From contig NZ_JACJSG010000020.1 of assembly GCF_014697625.1 (NCBI RefSeq), positions 1 to 64,000 of the forward strand: a stretch of DNA of 64,000 nt, read 5' to 3'. Positions 35,362-45,087 of this stretch are shown in pieces. The first letter of the stretch is position 1. Each line of letters begins with the position of its first letter. Below the pieces are notes generated by a model that was given only the letters and a program-made list of their open reading frames with translations, was not told where the DNA came from and did not search any database. The stretch comes from Anabaena azotica FACHB-119. GTDB lineage: Bacteria > Cyanobacteriota > Cyanobacteriia > Cyanobacteriales > Nostocaceae. Position numbers and translations under genes: made by a program.

Positions 35362-36249
35362 ATGTTTCCAAGTTTTTTACCTGCCGCAGTTGGGCAACTT
35401 ACCGAAGCTGAGTCGATCGCCTTAGCTAGAAGTATCCAAATTCATGCGATCGCTACTCCCCTGAGTAACCAACCAATCACCACAGCCTACGTACATCAAG
35501 GGAGTGGGGGTATACCTATTTTATTAATCCACGGCTTCGATAGTTCTGTATTAGAATTTCGTCGTCTTCTACCACTGCTAGCACAAGAAAATGCAACTTG
35601 GGCGGTGGATTTGTTGGGTTTTGGCTTTACCGAAAGACTCGCGGGGTTACAATTTAGTCCTGTTGCGATTAAAACTCACCTCTATTACTTCTGGAAAACT
35701 CTCATTAACCAACCTGTGATTTTGGTGGGTGCATCAATGGGCGGTGCAGCAGCTATTGATTTTACCCTGACTTACCCAGAAGTAGTAGAAAAATTAGTAT
35801 TAATTGATAGTGCTGGTTTGCGCGGGGGTTCACCGCTAACTAAATTTATGTTTCCCCCATTGGATTATATGGCGGCTCAGTTTTTGCGGAGTCCGAAAGT
35901 GCGCGATCGCGTCGCTCGTGCTGCTTACAAAAATCCTAGTTTTGCTACTGTTGATGCTTTATATTGTGGTGCATTACACCTAGAAATGCCTAGCTGGCCT
36001 GAAGCTTTAATTGCTTTTACTAAAAGCGGTGGTTACACAGCTTTCCGATTTAAAAAATTGGCAGAAATTACCTCACCTACCTTAATTTTATGGGGTGATA
36101 GCGATAAAATTTTGGGTACTGAAGACGGCAAAAGATTTAAAAGGGCAATTCCCCATAGTCAACTAATATGGATCGAAGATTGTGGTCACATACCACATTT
36201 AGAACAGCCAAAAATTACTGCTCAACATATCCTAAATTTTCGTAGGTAA
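35362..36249 (+). CDS. Alpha/beta hydrolase
   Basis: A 295-residue alpha/beta hydrolase. Landmarks are IPILLIHGFDSSVLEFRRL, the VDLLGFGFTERL loop, nucleophile motif VGASMGGAAA, the acid in LWGDSDKILG and the histidine in EDCGHIPHLEQP. ATG 35362 (MFPSFLPAAVGQLTEAES) is chosen because the in-frame sequence upstream is repeat-encoded and not family-like. The substrate is unknown. It resembles the hydrolase at 4936-5832 in general organisation but is not a close copy. Confidence 0.85.
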   Translation: MFPSFLPAAVGQLTEAESIALARSIQIHAIATPLSNQPITTAYVHQGSGGIPILLIHGFDSSVLEFRRLLPLLAQENATWAVDLLGFGFTERLAGLQFSPVAIKTHLYYFWKTLINQPVILVGASMGGAAAIDFTLTYPEVVEKLVLIDSAGLRGGSPLTKFMFPPLDYMAAQFLRSPKVRDRVARAAYKNPSFATVDALYCGALHLEMPSWPEALIAFTKSGGYTAFRFKKLAEITSPTLILWGDSDKILGTEDGKRFKRAIPHSQLIWIEDCGHIPHLEQPKITAQHILNFRR

Positions 36250-36777
36250 AGAGGTTAGGGGTTAGAGGCTAGAGGCTAGATGCTAGAGACTAGAGGTTAA
36301 AAGCTAGAGGTTAGGGCTGGGGGTGAGAGTAACTTATCTCAGTTAGACTAAAAGTGCGATTCTGTCAATTATTAAACTGATAAAAGTTTCAAAGGCTGTA
36401 ATTGTGATTTAAGGGCTAGAGCGTGTTTTCAAACTTTAAAAGTATGTAGGATTAAGCGTAGCGCAACCAACAAAGCCTCGCAACCCTTGGGTTAAGGAAC
36501 GAAACCCAATCTACATCTAACCCCGAACCCCGAACCCCGAACCTCTAACCCCTTTCAAGGGCAGGTTTTTTACACTTCGACCCAAAAACACTGATTTTAG
36601 GGTGTAGGGGTATAAGGGTGTAGGGGTGTAGGGGTAGATGAAAGTCTGATAATTTACTGAATCTTATAGTCCTCACTGATTACTTTATGAAAAACCTGCC
36701 CTTAAGAGACCTCTAACCCCTAGCCTCTAACCTCTAACCTCTAGCCCCTAACCCCTAACCCCCAAAGAGCTTTTCTC
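36250..36777. repeat. Repeat-filled intergenic region (about 530 bases)
   Basis: Outer blocks are ggttagagg/cctctaacc tandem units (36252-36320 and 36708-36765) in opposite orientation, so the gap can fold back on itself. Inside are aaccccgaac units (36520-36548), gtaggggtgta units (36600-36640), and an inverted pair gggcaggttttt (36561-36572) and aaaaacctgccc (36689-36700). No gene is visible. Confidence 0.65.
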
Positions 36778-38325
36778 ATGTCTAACTCCGAACAAGATAG
36801 AGTCATCGTTCGCCCAGTGGATGAGTATAACCAGAGATTGGTTGCTTATGTACATCCGCCCAATTGGGAAAATCCCCAACCTGCTGATTGTTATGATTTG
36901 GTAGTCATCGGTGCAGGGACGGCTGGTTTAGTGGTGGCTGCTGGTGCGGCTGGTTTGGGTTTGGGTTTAAAAGTGGCGTTGATTGAAAAGCATCTCATGG
37001 GTGGAGATTGCTTGAATGTGGGTTGTGTACCTTCCAAAACTATTATTCGGTCGGCGCGGGTGGTGGGGGAAATTCGCAATGCTAAAAATTTAGGTGTGAA
37101 TATTCCCAATCAAGTTAATATCGATTTTCCCGCAGTTATGGCCAGGATGCGGCGAGTGAGGGCGGGAATTAGTCATCATGACTCGGCTGAACGTTTTACA
37201 TCGCTGGGGGTTGATGTTTTCCTGGGGAGTGGGAAATTTGCTAGTAGTGACACTGTAGAAGTGGCTGGTAAAACCCTTAAGTTTAAAAAGGCTGTAATTG
37301 CTACTGGTGCAAGGGCGGCGAAACCTACCATTAGGGGGATTGAACAAGCTGGATATTTAACTAATGAAACGGTTTTTTCTTTAATTCAAAGACCAGAAAA
37401 GTTAGCGGTGATAGGTGGTGGGCCTATCGGTTGCGAATTGGCGCAAGCTTTCCGCCGTCTGGGGAGTGAGGTAGTGTTGATTCATAGTGGCTCCCATGTC
37501 CTCAATAAGGAAGATGGGGAAGCAGCACAAATTGTGGAAAAAGCGTTAATGCGGGATGGGATTCGCTTAATATTAAATGCCAAGGTAGAAGAGGTTGTCA
37601 CTGTAACTGAGGGTAAGCGGTTGTACTTTTCTGCTAGCGGTTGTCGTGACTCTGTAACAGTAGATGAAATATTGGTGGGTGTGGGGCGATCGCCTAATGT
37701 TGAAGGGTTAAATTTGGCAGCCGTCGGTGTAGAATACGACCAGCGCCGAGGCGTAATAGTCAATGATTACCTGCAAACAACAAACCCCAAAATTTACGCT
37801 GCTGGTGATATCTGCATGGACTGGAAATTCACCCATGCAGCCGACGCAGCTGCGAGAATTGTGATTAAGAATACGCTATTTTCTCCCTTTGGTTTGGGAA
37901 GGTCAAAACTCAGTAGTTTGGTAATGCCTTGGGTGACTTATACTGATCCAGAAATTGCCCATGTGGGGATGTATGAACACCAAGCCAAGGAGTTGGGGAT
38001 TGATGTAGAGACAATCAAGATACCTTTTAGTAGTGTAGACCGGGCGATCGCTGACGCGCAAGAAGAAGGTTTCCTGAAAATTCACCACAAAAAAGGGTCA
38101 GATAAAATTCTCGGTGCAACCATTGTCGCAGCTCACGCCGGCGAAATGATTTCCGAAGTCACCACAGCAATTGTTAACAATATAGGTTTAAGCAAATTAA
38201 GCAGCGTCATTCATCCCTACCCCACCCAAGCCGAAGCCATTAAAAAAGCCGCCGACACCTATCGCCGTACCCTTCTCACAGCGAATACGAAAAAACTCTT
38301 GGGATTTTTAACTAAATTTTCTTGA
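36778..38325 (+). CDS. MerA-like FAD-dependent pyridine nucleotide-disulphide oxidoreductase
   Basis: A 515-residue flavoprotein of the mercuric reductase/dihydrolipoamide dehydrogenase group. FAD motif VVIGAGTAGLVVAAGAA (~45), redox-active disulphide GGDCLNVGCVPSK (~74-86), NAD(P) motif AVIGGGPIGCELAQAF and FAD-ribityl motif YAAGDICM are intact. The dimer interface (ISEVTTAIVNNIGL...IHPYPTQAEA) includes the catalytic His region. Unlike true mercuric reductase it has no N-terminal metal-binding HMA domain and no C-terminal vicinal cysteine pair (the end is LLGFLTKFS), so mercury reduction is doubtful. The natural disulphide or quinone substrate is unknown. ATG 36778 is preceded by repeat DNA with aaagagctttt. 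Confidence 0.85.
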   Translation: MSNSEQDRVIVRPVDEYNQRLVAYVHPPNWENPQPADCYDLVVIGAGTAGLVVAAGAAGLGLGLKVALIEKHLMGGDCLNVGCVPSKTIIRSARVVGEIRNAKNLGVNIPNQVNIDFPAVMARMRRVRAGISHHDSAERFTSLGVDVFLGSGKFASSDTVEVAGKTLKFKKAVIATGARAAKPTIRGIEQAGYLTNETVFSLIQRPEKLAVIGGGPIGCELAQAFRRLGSEVVLIHSGSHVLNKEDGEAAQIVEKALMRDGIRLILNAKVEEVVTVTEGKRLYFSASGCRDSVTVDEILVGVGRSPNVEGLNLAAVGVEYDQRRGVIVNDYLQTTNPKIYAAGDICMDWKFTHAADAAARIVIKNTLFSPFGLGRSKLSSLVMPWVTYTDPEIAHVGMYEHQAKELGIDVETIKIPFSSVDRAIADAQEEGFLKIHHKKGSDKILGATIVAAHAGEMISEVTTAIVNNIGLSKLSSVIHPYPTQAEAIKKAADTYRRTLLTANTKKLLGFLTKFS

Positions 38326-38374
38326 ACTGGGGAAGGGGGAAAGGGGAAAGGGGAAAGGGGAAAGGGGAAAACTG

Positions 38375-39256
38375 ATAACTGATAACTGACAACTGATAAC
38401 TGTCAACTGATAACTGATAACTGATAACTGATAACTGATAACTGATAACTGTCAACTGATAACTGTCAACTGATAACTGATAACTGACAACTGATAACTG
38501 TCAACTGATAACTGATAACTGATAACTGATAACTGATAACTGATAACTGATAACTGTCAACTGATAACTGATAACTGATAACTGTCAACTGATAACTGAT
38601 AACTGATAACTGATAACTGATAACTGATAACTGTCAACTGATAACTGTCAACTGATAACTGATAACTGATAACTGATAACTGACAACTGATAACTGTCAA
38701 CTGATAACTGATAACTGATAACTGATAACTGATAACTGATAACTGATAACTGTCAACTGATAACTGATAACTGATAACTGTCAACTGATAACTGATAACT
38801 GATAACTGATAACTGATAACTGATAACTGTCAACTGATAACTGTCAACTGATAACTGATAACTGATAACTGATAACTGACAACTGATAACTGTCAACTGA
38901 TAACTGATAACTGATAACTGATAACTGATAACTGATAACTGATAACTGTCAACTGATAACTGATAACTGATAACTGTCAACTGATAACTGATAACTGATA
39001 ACTGATAACTGTCAACTGATAACTGATAACTGTCAACTGATAACTGATAACTGTCAACTGACAACTGACAACTGACAACTGACAACTGACAACTGACAAC
39101 TGACAACTGATAACTGATAACTGATAACTGATAACTGACAACTGATAACTGATAACTGATAACTGACAACTGACAACTGACAACTGATAACTGATAACTG
39201 ACAACTGATAACTGATAACTGATAACTGATAACTGTCAACTGTCAACTGTCAACTG
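38375..39256. repeat. Heptamer satellite (~126 tandem copies) with 196-bp higher-order period
   Basis: Almost 0.9 kb of uninterrupted 7-bp units in three variants: ataactg (A), tcaactg (B) and acaactg (C). From 38557 the variant order B-A3-B-A6-B-A-B-A4-C-A-B-A7 (28 units, 196 bp) is repeated: the block starts at 38557, 38753 and 38949. An earlier version at 38403 lacks two A units. A run of seven C units lies at 39061-39109. All six frames stay largely open because 7 is not divisible by 3 and the unit lacks dense stops on the reverse strand. The last units encode the C-terminus and stop codon of the GGDEF-EAL gene. Confidence 0.95.
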
Positions 39257-41893
39257 AGAACTAGCAGCAATTAATGCGGCGGCTTCTAAACTAGGTAAGG
39301 GATGAGAGAAAAAGTAGCCTTGAACCGATTTACAGCCTAACTTGCTTAAAATTGTGACTTGTTCTTGGGTTTCTACACCTTCAGCGATCGCACTCATACC
39401 TAGTTTATTTGCTAAAGTGACGATAATTTCGATAATCTCTTGATTGCGGCGATCGCTGGCTAAGGGGTTAACGAAGGAACGGTCAATTTTTAATACATTC
39501 ACCGGAAAGCTATAAAGGCGACCTAAAGAAGAGTAGCCTGTACCAAAATCATCAATCAATATCTCAATTCCCAATTCTCGTAGTTTTAGGAGTGTAGCAG
39601 TTGCTTCATCAGCATTTTCTACAATCACACCTTCGGTAATCTCTAGTCCTAAACAATTAGCATCAAGACCTGTTGATTGCAAAATTTGTCGAATTTGTTC
39701 GATTAAATTTGGCTGGGAAAATTGCTTGGCGCAAAGATTAACGCTCATTCTCATGAATGAGCGTTGAGGATAGTTGATCTGCCATGACTGCATCTGGCGA
39801 CAAGCTTCATACAGCACCCAGTAACCAATATCGACAATTAGTCCAGTTTCTTCCGCTAAGGCAATAAAATCTACAGCATTGAGTAAACCACGCTCTGGAT
39901 GTTGCCAGCGTAGCAGTGCTTCAAAACCTACAATATCACCACTCATGAGTGAAATAATTGGTTGGTAATACACTTTAAACTCTTGACGTTCCAGCGCTCG
40001 ACGCAAATCAGCTTCTAACTGCAATCTCAAGAGCGCATTAGCATACATATCTCGGTTAAATAGAGCGTAGCGCGACTTTCCCAAGGCTTTAGCGCGGTAC
40101 ATCGCCGTATCTGCATCTCTGAGTAGTTGTTCTGGATGGTCATAGTTGACGGTGGAACTCAAAGCGATGCCGATACTTGCACTTGTAAATACTTCTTGTC
40201 CATCCAATTTTAAGGGTAATTTTAGCTCTTTTTGTATTCGTTCTGCCACCTTGATGGCATCTGAAACATCTTGAATATCTTCTAGTAGGATGGTAAATTC
40301 ATCGCCTCCCAACCTTGCGGCTATATCTGTGGAGCGAATGCAGGCGGCTAGTCTTTTGGCAATAGTAATTAAGAATTGGTCTCCTTTGAGGTGTCCAAGA
40401 CTATCATTGATGACCTTAAACCGATCTAAGTCTAGGAACAACACAGCAAATAAATAATCTTTCTGTCGTTTGGTTTGCTGGAGTGCGTGTTGTAAGTGTT
40501 CCATGAAGAGAGCGCGGTTTGCTAAACCTGTCAATCTATCGTAAAAGGCGTTCTGACGTAATTGTGCTTCTGTTTGCTTGCGTTGTGTCACGTCAAACGC
40601 TGTAGTAATTACCAAATTTCTGCCATCGGGTAGTTTTCCCAAGGTTGCAGAGTGAAAATCCCAGATGCGGGTTTCACCAGTGCTAATTTTAATGCTGTAT
40701 TCTCCTTCAGCAATTCTCCCATCAAGATTATGTAAGGGTTCAATATCAGATTCCTTTTTTTGTTCAAGATTTCCAGAAGCTTTTTTAGTCCAGTCTGCAA
40801 CTGTCTGAATTTCGTCGATGCTGTATCCTGTGATTTCTGTCCAAACATGATTAATTAACAGGACTTCTCCATCTTCGGTGTGCAGCATCATTGGTAAAGG
40901 CGCATCAAAAATGGCGCGGCGAAATCTGGTTTCACTTTGATGTAAGGCTTCTGAGGCGTAAGCAATTCTTAATGCTTCTTCTATCTTCTGACGCTTGACA
41001 TCTAAGCTATCTAACCCTCTGGCGTAGTACCAAATTAAACCCATAAAAGCAGCTACATTGCCAGTTACGTGCAGGCTCAAGCTAAACGCATGATCAAACC
41101 ATGCCATTCTCTCACCCAGCAATCCCAGCGATCCCAGGGAAAAGGGAATAGCGATCGCCGCCGGTAGTAGCATTCTCGCTGTCATTCCACCCGCACTATT
41201 ACTGATGAGCAAACCCAAAAAACCCTGGGATGGCGCTAGCAATAATGTACCAATCGAGAGGAGGAAAAATGTTATACCTGTGTGAATGGCTGTGTGCGTC
41301 AACGATGACATTCCCAGAAGCTGTTTGACCCCGTAAATATAGCCAATCAAGACCTCTATGGATGTCAATGTAGTCGCAATTGTCAGTAATTGTACTGCCC
41401 GATAACCGACATGGTTAGCAGCCAAAAGCCATAATGCAGAACCAATTAAGCTAAAATTTAAAGCGGATACAGATGACATTCTACCAGGGTTTGCGGTAGC
41501 AGATTCTACACTAGTCTGGCTAATCGCTGCTAATTTATCGGCAAATAGCAGTTGATCAATTCCCAAATTCCATCCCAATAAATATTGACTGAGGGTCAAA
41601 AATCCTAATAGTGCGATCGCTATAGCTAGCACCTGAGCTATGGAATGCTTGATCTTTCTAGTTGAGTGCAGAAAATTTAATGCTAAACCAGATAACACAA
41701 AACCTAATGCTGTGTTAGGTTTCATCGTAGTCCACTCTGGAAAAATGCTTTTAAGGATGGAAATATCAAAATACCAACCTAACAGTACAGCACAACCTAA
41801 TAAAATGACAAATACACTTATAAATTTTGAAGCGCTTTTTAGCACATTAATAAGATAGCTCTTTAGCGGATAGGTGGGCATAAATGCTAGCAC
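39236..41893 (-). CDS. Membrane GGDEF-EAL protein with PAS domain (c-di-GMP turnover)
   Basis: An 885-residue protein: about eight N-terminal helices (~15-300), a PAS domain (~320-440, with a PAC-like end), a GGDEF domain with intact RLGGDEF (~527), and an EAL domain with GFEALLRW (~658), IDDFGTGYSSL and AEGVET. Both the diguanylate cyclase and phosphodiesterase motifs look intact, so it could make and degrade c-di-GMP; the DRLTGLANRALF start of GGDEF and KIDRSFV of EAL support this. The last residues (SSQLTVDS) and the TGA stop are encoded by the adjoining heptamer satellite. ATG 41893 gives the membrane N-terminus. The signal sensed by PAS or the membrane domain is unknown. Confidence 0.92.
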   Translation of the reverse strand: MLAFMPTYPLKSYLINVLKSASKFISVFVILLGCAVLLGWYFDISILKSIFPEWTTMKPNTALGFVLSGLALNFLHSTRKIKHSIAQVLAIAIALLGFLTLSQYLLGWNLGIDQLLFADKLAAISQTSVESATANPGRMSSVSALNFSLIGSALWLLAANHVGYRAVQLLTIATTLTSIEVLIGYIYGVKQLLGMSSLTHTAIHTGITFFLLSIGTLLLAPSQGFLGLLISNSAGGMTARMLLPAAIAIPFSLGSLGLLGERMAWFDHAFSLSLHVTGNVAAFMGLIWYYARGLDSLDVKRQKIEEALRIAYASEALHQSETRFRRAIFDAPLPMMLHTEDGEVLLINHVWTEITGYSIDEIQTVADWTKKASGNLEQKKESDIEPLHNLDGRIAEGEYSIKISTGETRIWDFHSATLGKLPDGRNLVITTAFDVTQRKQTEAQLRQNAFYDRLTGLANRALFMEHLQHALQQTKRQKDYLFAVLFLDLDRFKVINDSLGHLKGDQFLITIAKRLAACIRSTDIAARLGGDEFTILLEDIQDVSDAIKVAERIQKELKLPLKLDGQEVFTSASIGIALSSTVNYDHPEQLLRDADTAMYRAKALGKSRYALFNRDMYANALLRLQLEADLRRALERQEFKVYYQPIISLMSGDIVGFEALLRWQHPERGLLNAVDFIALAEETGLIVDIGYWVLYEACRQMQSWQINYPQRSFMRMSVNLCAKQFSQPNLIEQIRQILQSTGLDANCLGLEITEGVIVENADEATATLLKLRELGIEILIDDFGTGYSSLGRLYSFPVNVLKIDRSFVNPLASDRRNQEIIEIIVTLANKLGMSAIAEGVETQEQVTILSKLGCKSVQGYFFSHPLPSLEAAALIAASSQLTVDS

Positions 41894-42176
41894 TTTTCTT
41901 AAAAAAATAGCGATATTAAGCTGCTATCTTCAACCATATCAAAGTATAGATTTTTCTAATCATCACCGAGGGATGATTTATATGAAAGCTTAAATTTTAG
42001 CTTTGCATCTTATTTGTTATAAGAGACAGTTATTAAACGCATAATCGCGTGATTAGGGCGAGGCAAGATGGCAAATTTGCAGTAGAAAAAATTACAACAA
42101 GTTTAAAATTACATCTGGCGCTATCCCTTAGACTAGGGGCAGCAACCTTGTTCAGACTGGTCGAAGGAGGTGGAAA
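41894..42176. other. Divergent promoter region of the GGDEF-EAL and mgtE genes
   Basis: A+T-rich DNA of about 280 bases with no repeat family or gene that I recognise. The mgtE leader ends with AAGGAGG at 42164-42170. I looked for an M-box-like magnesium riboswitch here and could not identify one with confidence. Confidence 0.4.
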
Positions 42177-43577
42177 GTGACAGAAGTGAACAATTCAAAC
42201 GTTACTCTTGGTGATGTTTCTCGTAGAGAATTGCGTGATTTAGTGCGAACTCAATTGCGAATGTTGCTAGAAGCAGGCGATTTACAGGGAGCGAAAGCTA
42301 TTCTTGTACCTGTACAGCCTGCGGATATTGCCGAAGCAATTGAAGGTTTGCCAGAGACAATGCACGCTTTGGCTTTTCGCCTACTTTCTAAGGATGAGGC
42401 CATTGAGGTTTATGAGTATCTCGACTACAGCGTTCAAGAAAGATTAATTGCCGAACTCAAAAGTCAAGAAGTCCGGGATATTGTCGATCAAATGTCTTCT
42501 GATGATCGAGCCAGGTTATTTGATGAATTACCAGCAAAGGTTGTCAATCATCTATTAGAACAACTCAGCCCAACAGAACGTCAAGCTACAGCCTTGATGT
42601 TAGGTTATGAAGCTGATACAGCTGGGCGCATCATGACTCTAGAGTTTATTGCCCTCAAAGACAATATGACCGTGGCACAAGCCCTAGAACGTATTCGCTG
42701 CCTAGCTAATGCTAGTGAAATGATTTATTATCTTTACGTTACTGATCAGGCACGACGCTTAACGGGAATTGTCTCCTTGCGCGAGTTAGTCACATCTCAA
42801 CCAGAACAAACCATTGGCGAGGTGATGACTCGTGATGTGATTTTTGTCAACACTGATACCCACCAAGAAGAAGTAGCCAAGTTAATTCAACGGTATGATT
42901 TTCTGGCTGTACCCGTTGTAGACAGACAACAGCTGTTAGTAGGGATAGTTACTGTCGATGATGTGATTGATATTCTGCAAGAGGAAACTACTAAAGATAT
43001 TTATGCTTTAGGTGGTGGTGTGCAGTCCAGTGGAGACAATTACTTCCAAATGAATTTATTAGAAGTTGCCCGCAAGCGAGTGTTGTGGTTATTTGTGCTA
43101 TTAATCACAAATACTGTAACTGGCACAATTATTAAATCCCAAGAGGATATTTTGACTCAAGTAGTCACACTGACGGCATTTATTCCTCTGTTGACTGGGA
43201 CTGGTGGTAACGTAGGGGCGCAGTCTTCTACGGTAGTGATTCGGGGGATGAATACAGAAGAAATACGATCGCTCGGCCCTTTGCAGGTAATTGGACGGGA
43301 AGCGATCGCTGGTGCGTTGTTGGGGGGTATGCTAGGTACTATCGCTACTATCTGGGCTTATTTTCTCCAGGGTCGATTAGAAGTAGCGATCGCTGTCGGT
43401 GTTAGTCTCATAGCCATCTCGGTTTTAGCTTCCGTTTCCGGTTCAGCACTACCATTTTTATTCCGATTTCTGCGTTTAGATCCCGCCTTAATGTCAGCAC
43501 CATTTATTACCACAGCCGTTGACGTACTTGGAGTTCTAATTTACTTCAACCTGGCACGGGTAATTTTAAGGTTATGA
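42177..43577 (+). CDS. mgtE: Magnesium transporter MgtE
   Basis: A 466-residue Mg2+ channel/transporter. It has an N-terminal helical MgtE_N domain (~30-130, PADIAEAIEGLPETMHAL), tandem CBS domains (~135-260: GRIMTLEFIALKDNMTVAQALERI and IGEVMTRDVIFVNTDT), and five membrane helices in the C-terminal pore domain (~285-466), including the conserved PLLTGTGGNVGAQSSTVVIRG. In the family the N and CBS domains sense cytosolic magnesium and close the pore when it is plentiful. It begins with GTG 42177, six bases after AAGGAGG, which supports this start. There is no operon partner. Confidence 0.95.
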   Translation: MTEVNNSNVTLGDVSRRELRDLVRTQLRMLLEAGDLQGAKAILVPVQPADIAEAIEGLPETMHALAFRLLSKDEAIEVYEYLDYSVQERLIAELKSQEVRDIVDQMSSDDRARLFDELPAKVVNHLLEQLSPTERQATALMLGYEADTAGRIMTLEFIALKDNMTVAQALERIRCLANASEMIYYLYVTDQARRLTGIVSLRELVTSQPEQTIGEVMTRDVIFVNTDTHQEEVAKLIQRYDFLAVPVVDRQQLLVGIVTVDDVIDILQEETTKDIYALGGGVQSSGDNYFQMNLLEVARKRVLWLFVLLITNTVTGTIIKSQEDILTQVVTLTAFIPLLTGTGGNVGAQSSTVVIRGMNTEEIRSLGPLQVIGREAIAGALLGGMLGTIATIWAYFLQGRLEVAIAVGVSLIAISVLASVSGSALPFLFRFLRLDPALMSAPFITTAVDVLGVLIYFNLARVILRL

Positions 43578-43616
43578 ACTGTTGAGTATGGACTAATGAC
43601 TAATGACCAATGACAT

Positions 43617-43874
43617 TTACAATTCTGAAGCCGTATCAGGAGCTACAATTTCACCTTTACCCAAGTTGAGTATCAGGTCTTGGTCTGTAATTAGTTCGTT
43701 CAATTCTTTCACCTGTAAATTCATTTCCTCACAGGCTTTTCTCAGTTCTTGTGCGAATTTATTTAAGTCATCGCCGTAACCACATTGATAGGCAGCAGTT
43801 TCTATACCCTGTTTAGCATTTGCCCTCGCACAATCTACTAATTCTGTGCCATGTAATGGTTTTAGCGATGCCAT
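43617..43874 (-). CDS. Small conserved hypothetical protein (85 residues)
   Basis: An 85-residue soluble protein, ASLKPLHGTELVDCARANA at the N-terminus and a helical, acidic C-terminal half (LRKACEEMNLQVKELNELI). It has two cysteines near residues 15 and 31 and one near 48, but no recognised motif. The ATG at 43874 follows an aagaaaaga stretch. The composition is that of a normal coding gene, and I have the impression of a cyanobacterial conserved family without assigned function. It is convergent with mgtE, 40 bases after its stop. Confidence 0.65.
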   Translation of the reverse strand: MASLKPLHGTELVDCARANAKQGIETAAYQCGYGDDLNKFAQELRKACEEMNLQVKELNELITDQDLILNLGKGEIVAPDTASEL

Positions 43875-43964
43875 AAGCCGTTTCTTTTCTTAAATGTTCC
43901 TTATTATGTATAGCAATTTTTCAGTCTTAAATCATCTCTCTGTTGGTAGACAAAGAAGGGACTG

Positions 43965-44067
43965 ATACCGTTTATTGATGAAGATGCACTTTATTCTTGA
44001 CTGTAGAGACGTTGCATGCAACGTCTCTACATAATTTATTTGCTGCAACTTCATAGAGAATTGGTAT
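43965..44067 (+). mobile_element. 103-bp ATACC-ended miniature element, copy 1
   Basis: It begins ATACCGTTTATTGATG and ends AGAGAATTGGTAT, with a perfect internal palindrome gtagagacgttgcatgcaac(gtctctac). A closely similar copy lies inverted at 53283-53384. Non-coding; it lies in the gap between the hypothetical gene and the SDR gene. Confidence 0.75.
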
Positions 44068-44159
44068 GAGGACTAAGGAATGGGAAAAACCTTTTTTATT
44101 TTTAATTAAGAGGTTTTTCCCTAATTTATTTTTTTGCAAATAATATATTCTCTTTCTTT

Positions 44160-45017
44160 TTAACCGTTAACTACTTCACCACCATTAGGATGTAAAACTT
44201 GACCAGACATATAAGAAGAGTCATCAGAAGCTAAAAATACATAGCTAGGTGCAACTTCTTCTGGTTGTCCTGCTCGTTGCATTGGTACTTGTTTACCAAA
44301 GCTTTCTACTTTTTCTTCTGGGAATGTAGAGGGGATTAAAGGTGTCCAAATAGGGCCGGGTGCAACAGCATTAACTCGAATACCCTTGCTCACTAAATTT
44401 TGTGATAAGGAGCGGGTAAAAGCAACAATTGCCCCCTTTGTTGCCGAGTAATCGAGCAATTGGGGACTGCCTTTATAAGCTGTAACTGATGTGGTATTGA
44501 TAATTGCACTACCTTCTTTTAAGTGCTTGATTGCAGCTTTTGTGAGGTAGAACATGGAAAAAATATTAGTTTTAAATGTCCGTTCTAACTGTTCTTTGGT
44601 AATATCTTCGATGTTTTCTTGGGGATGTTGTTCAGCTGCATTATTGATGAGAATATCCAGTTTGCCAAACTCATCTACTGTTTGTTGGATAGCGCGTTGA
44701 CAAAAAGCTTCATCAGTGATATCGCCAGCGATCGCAATTGCACGCCGTCCATACTCTGCTACTGAATTTTTGGTTTCTTCTGCGTCGCCATGTTCGCTAA
44801 GGTAGACAAACGCTACATCTGCACCTTCTTTGGCAAATGCGATCGCCACAGCACGACCAATTCCACTATCGCCACCAGTAATTAAGGCAACTTTATCCTT
44901 TAACTTACCACTACCGCGATATTTTTCATCATCGGCTTTGGGTCTGGGCTGCATTTTTGATTCTGTCCCAGGTGGTTGCTGTTGCTGTGGTGGTTGTAAT
45001 GTTTGATTTTCTGGCAT
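44160..45017 (-). CDS. Short-chain dehydrogenase/reductase (YghA/glucose dehydrogenase-like)
   Basis: A 285-residue classical SDR with an N-terminal proline/glutamine-rich extension (~1-40). The cofactor motif TGGDSGIGRA, NNAAEQ, the catalytic serine in NTTSVTAYKG, and the YSATKGA Tyr-Lys pair are complete. SDRs of this subgroup (with the PRPKADDEKY lead) are often linked to general stress or desiccation responses; the substrate is not known. ATG 45017 (MPENQTLQPPQQQQPPG) is preferred to an upstream start at 45092 whose residues are repeat- or promoter-like. A 16-bp perfect hairpin lies 70 bases upstream of this start. Confidence 0.9.
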   Translation of the reverse strand: MPENQTLQPPQQQQPPGTESKMQPRPKADDEKYRGSGKLKDKVALITGGDSGIGRAVAIAFAKEGADVAFVYLSEHGDAEETKNSVAEYGRRAIAIAGDITDEAFCQRAIQQTVDEFGKLDILINNAAEQHPQENIEDITKEQLERTFKTNIFSMFYLTKAAIKHLKEGSAIINTTSVTAYKGSPQLLDYSATKGAIVAFTRSLSQNLVSKGIRVNAVAPGPIWTPLIPSTFPEEKVESFGKQVPMQRAGQPEEVAPSYVFLASDDSSYMSGQVLHPNGGEVVNG

Positions 45018-45087
45018 ATATTTCTCTCGGTAATTTTTCAGCAATTTCTTAATAGAGATTAAAAAAATAATTGCCTTTTTTAATCCC

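Noticed and set aside
38557..39246. Long open frames of repeating YQLSVIS/CQLSVVS heptapeptides on the reverse strand
   Set aside because: They arise because a 7-bp unit without frequent stops is read in any frame; there is no independent start signal or non-repeat sequence, so I do not call a gene.
38375..39256. Possible CRISPR array
   Set aside because: The repeat unit is 7 bp with no unique spacers, and no cas gene is nearby.
41894..42176. Magnesium riboswitch (M-box) before mgtE
   Set aside because: The conserved M-box sequence blocks could not be recognised; only a normal AAGGAGG binding site is clear.
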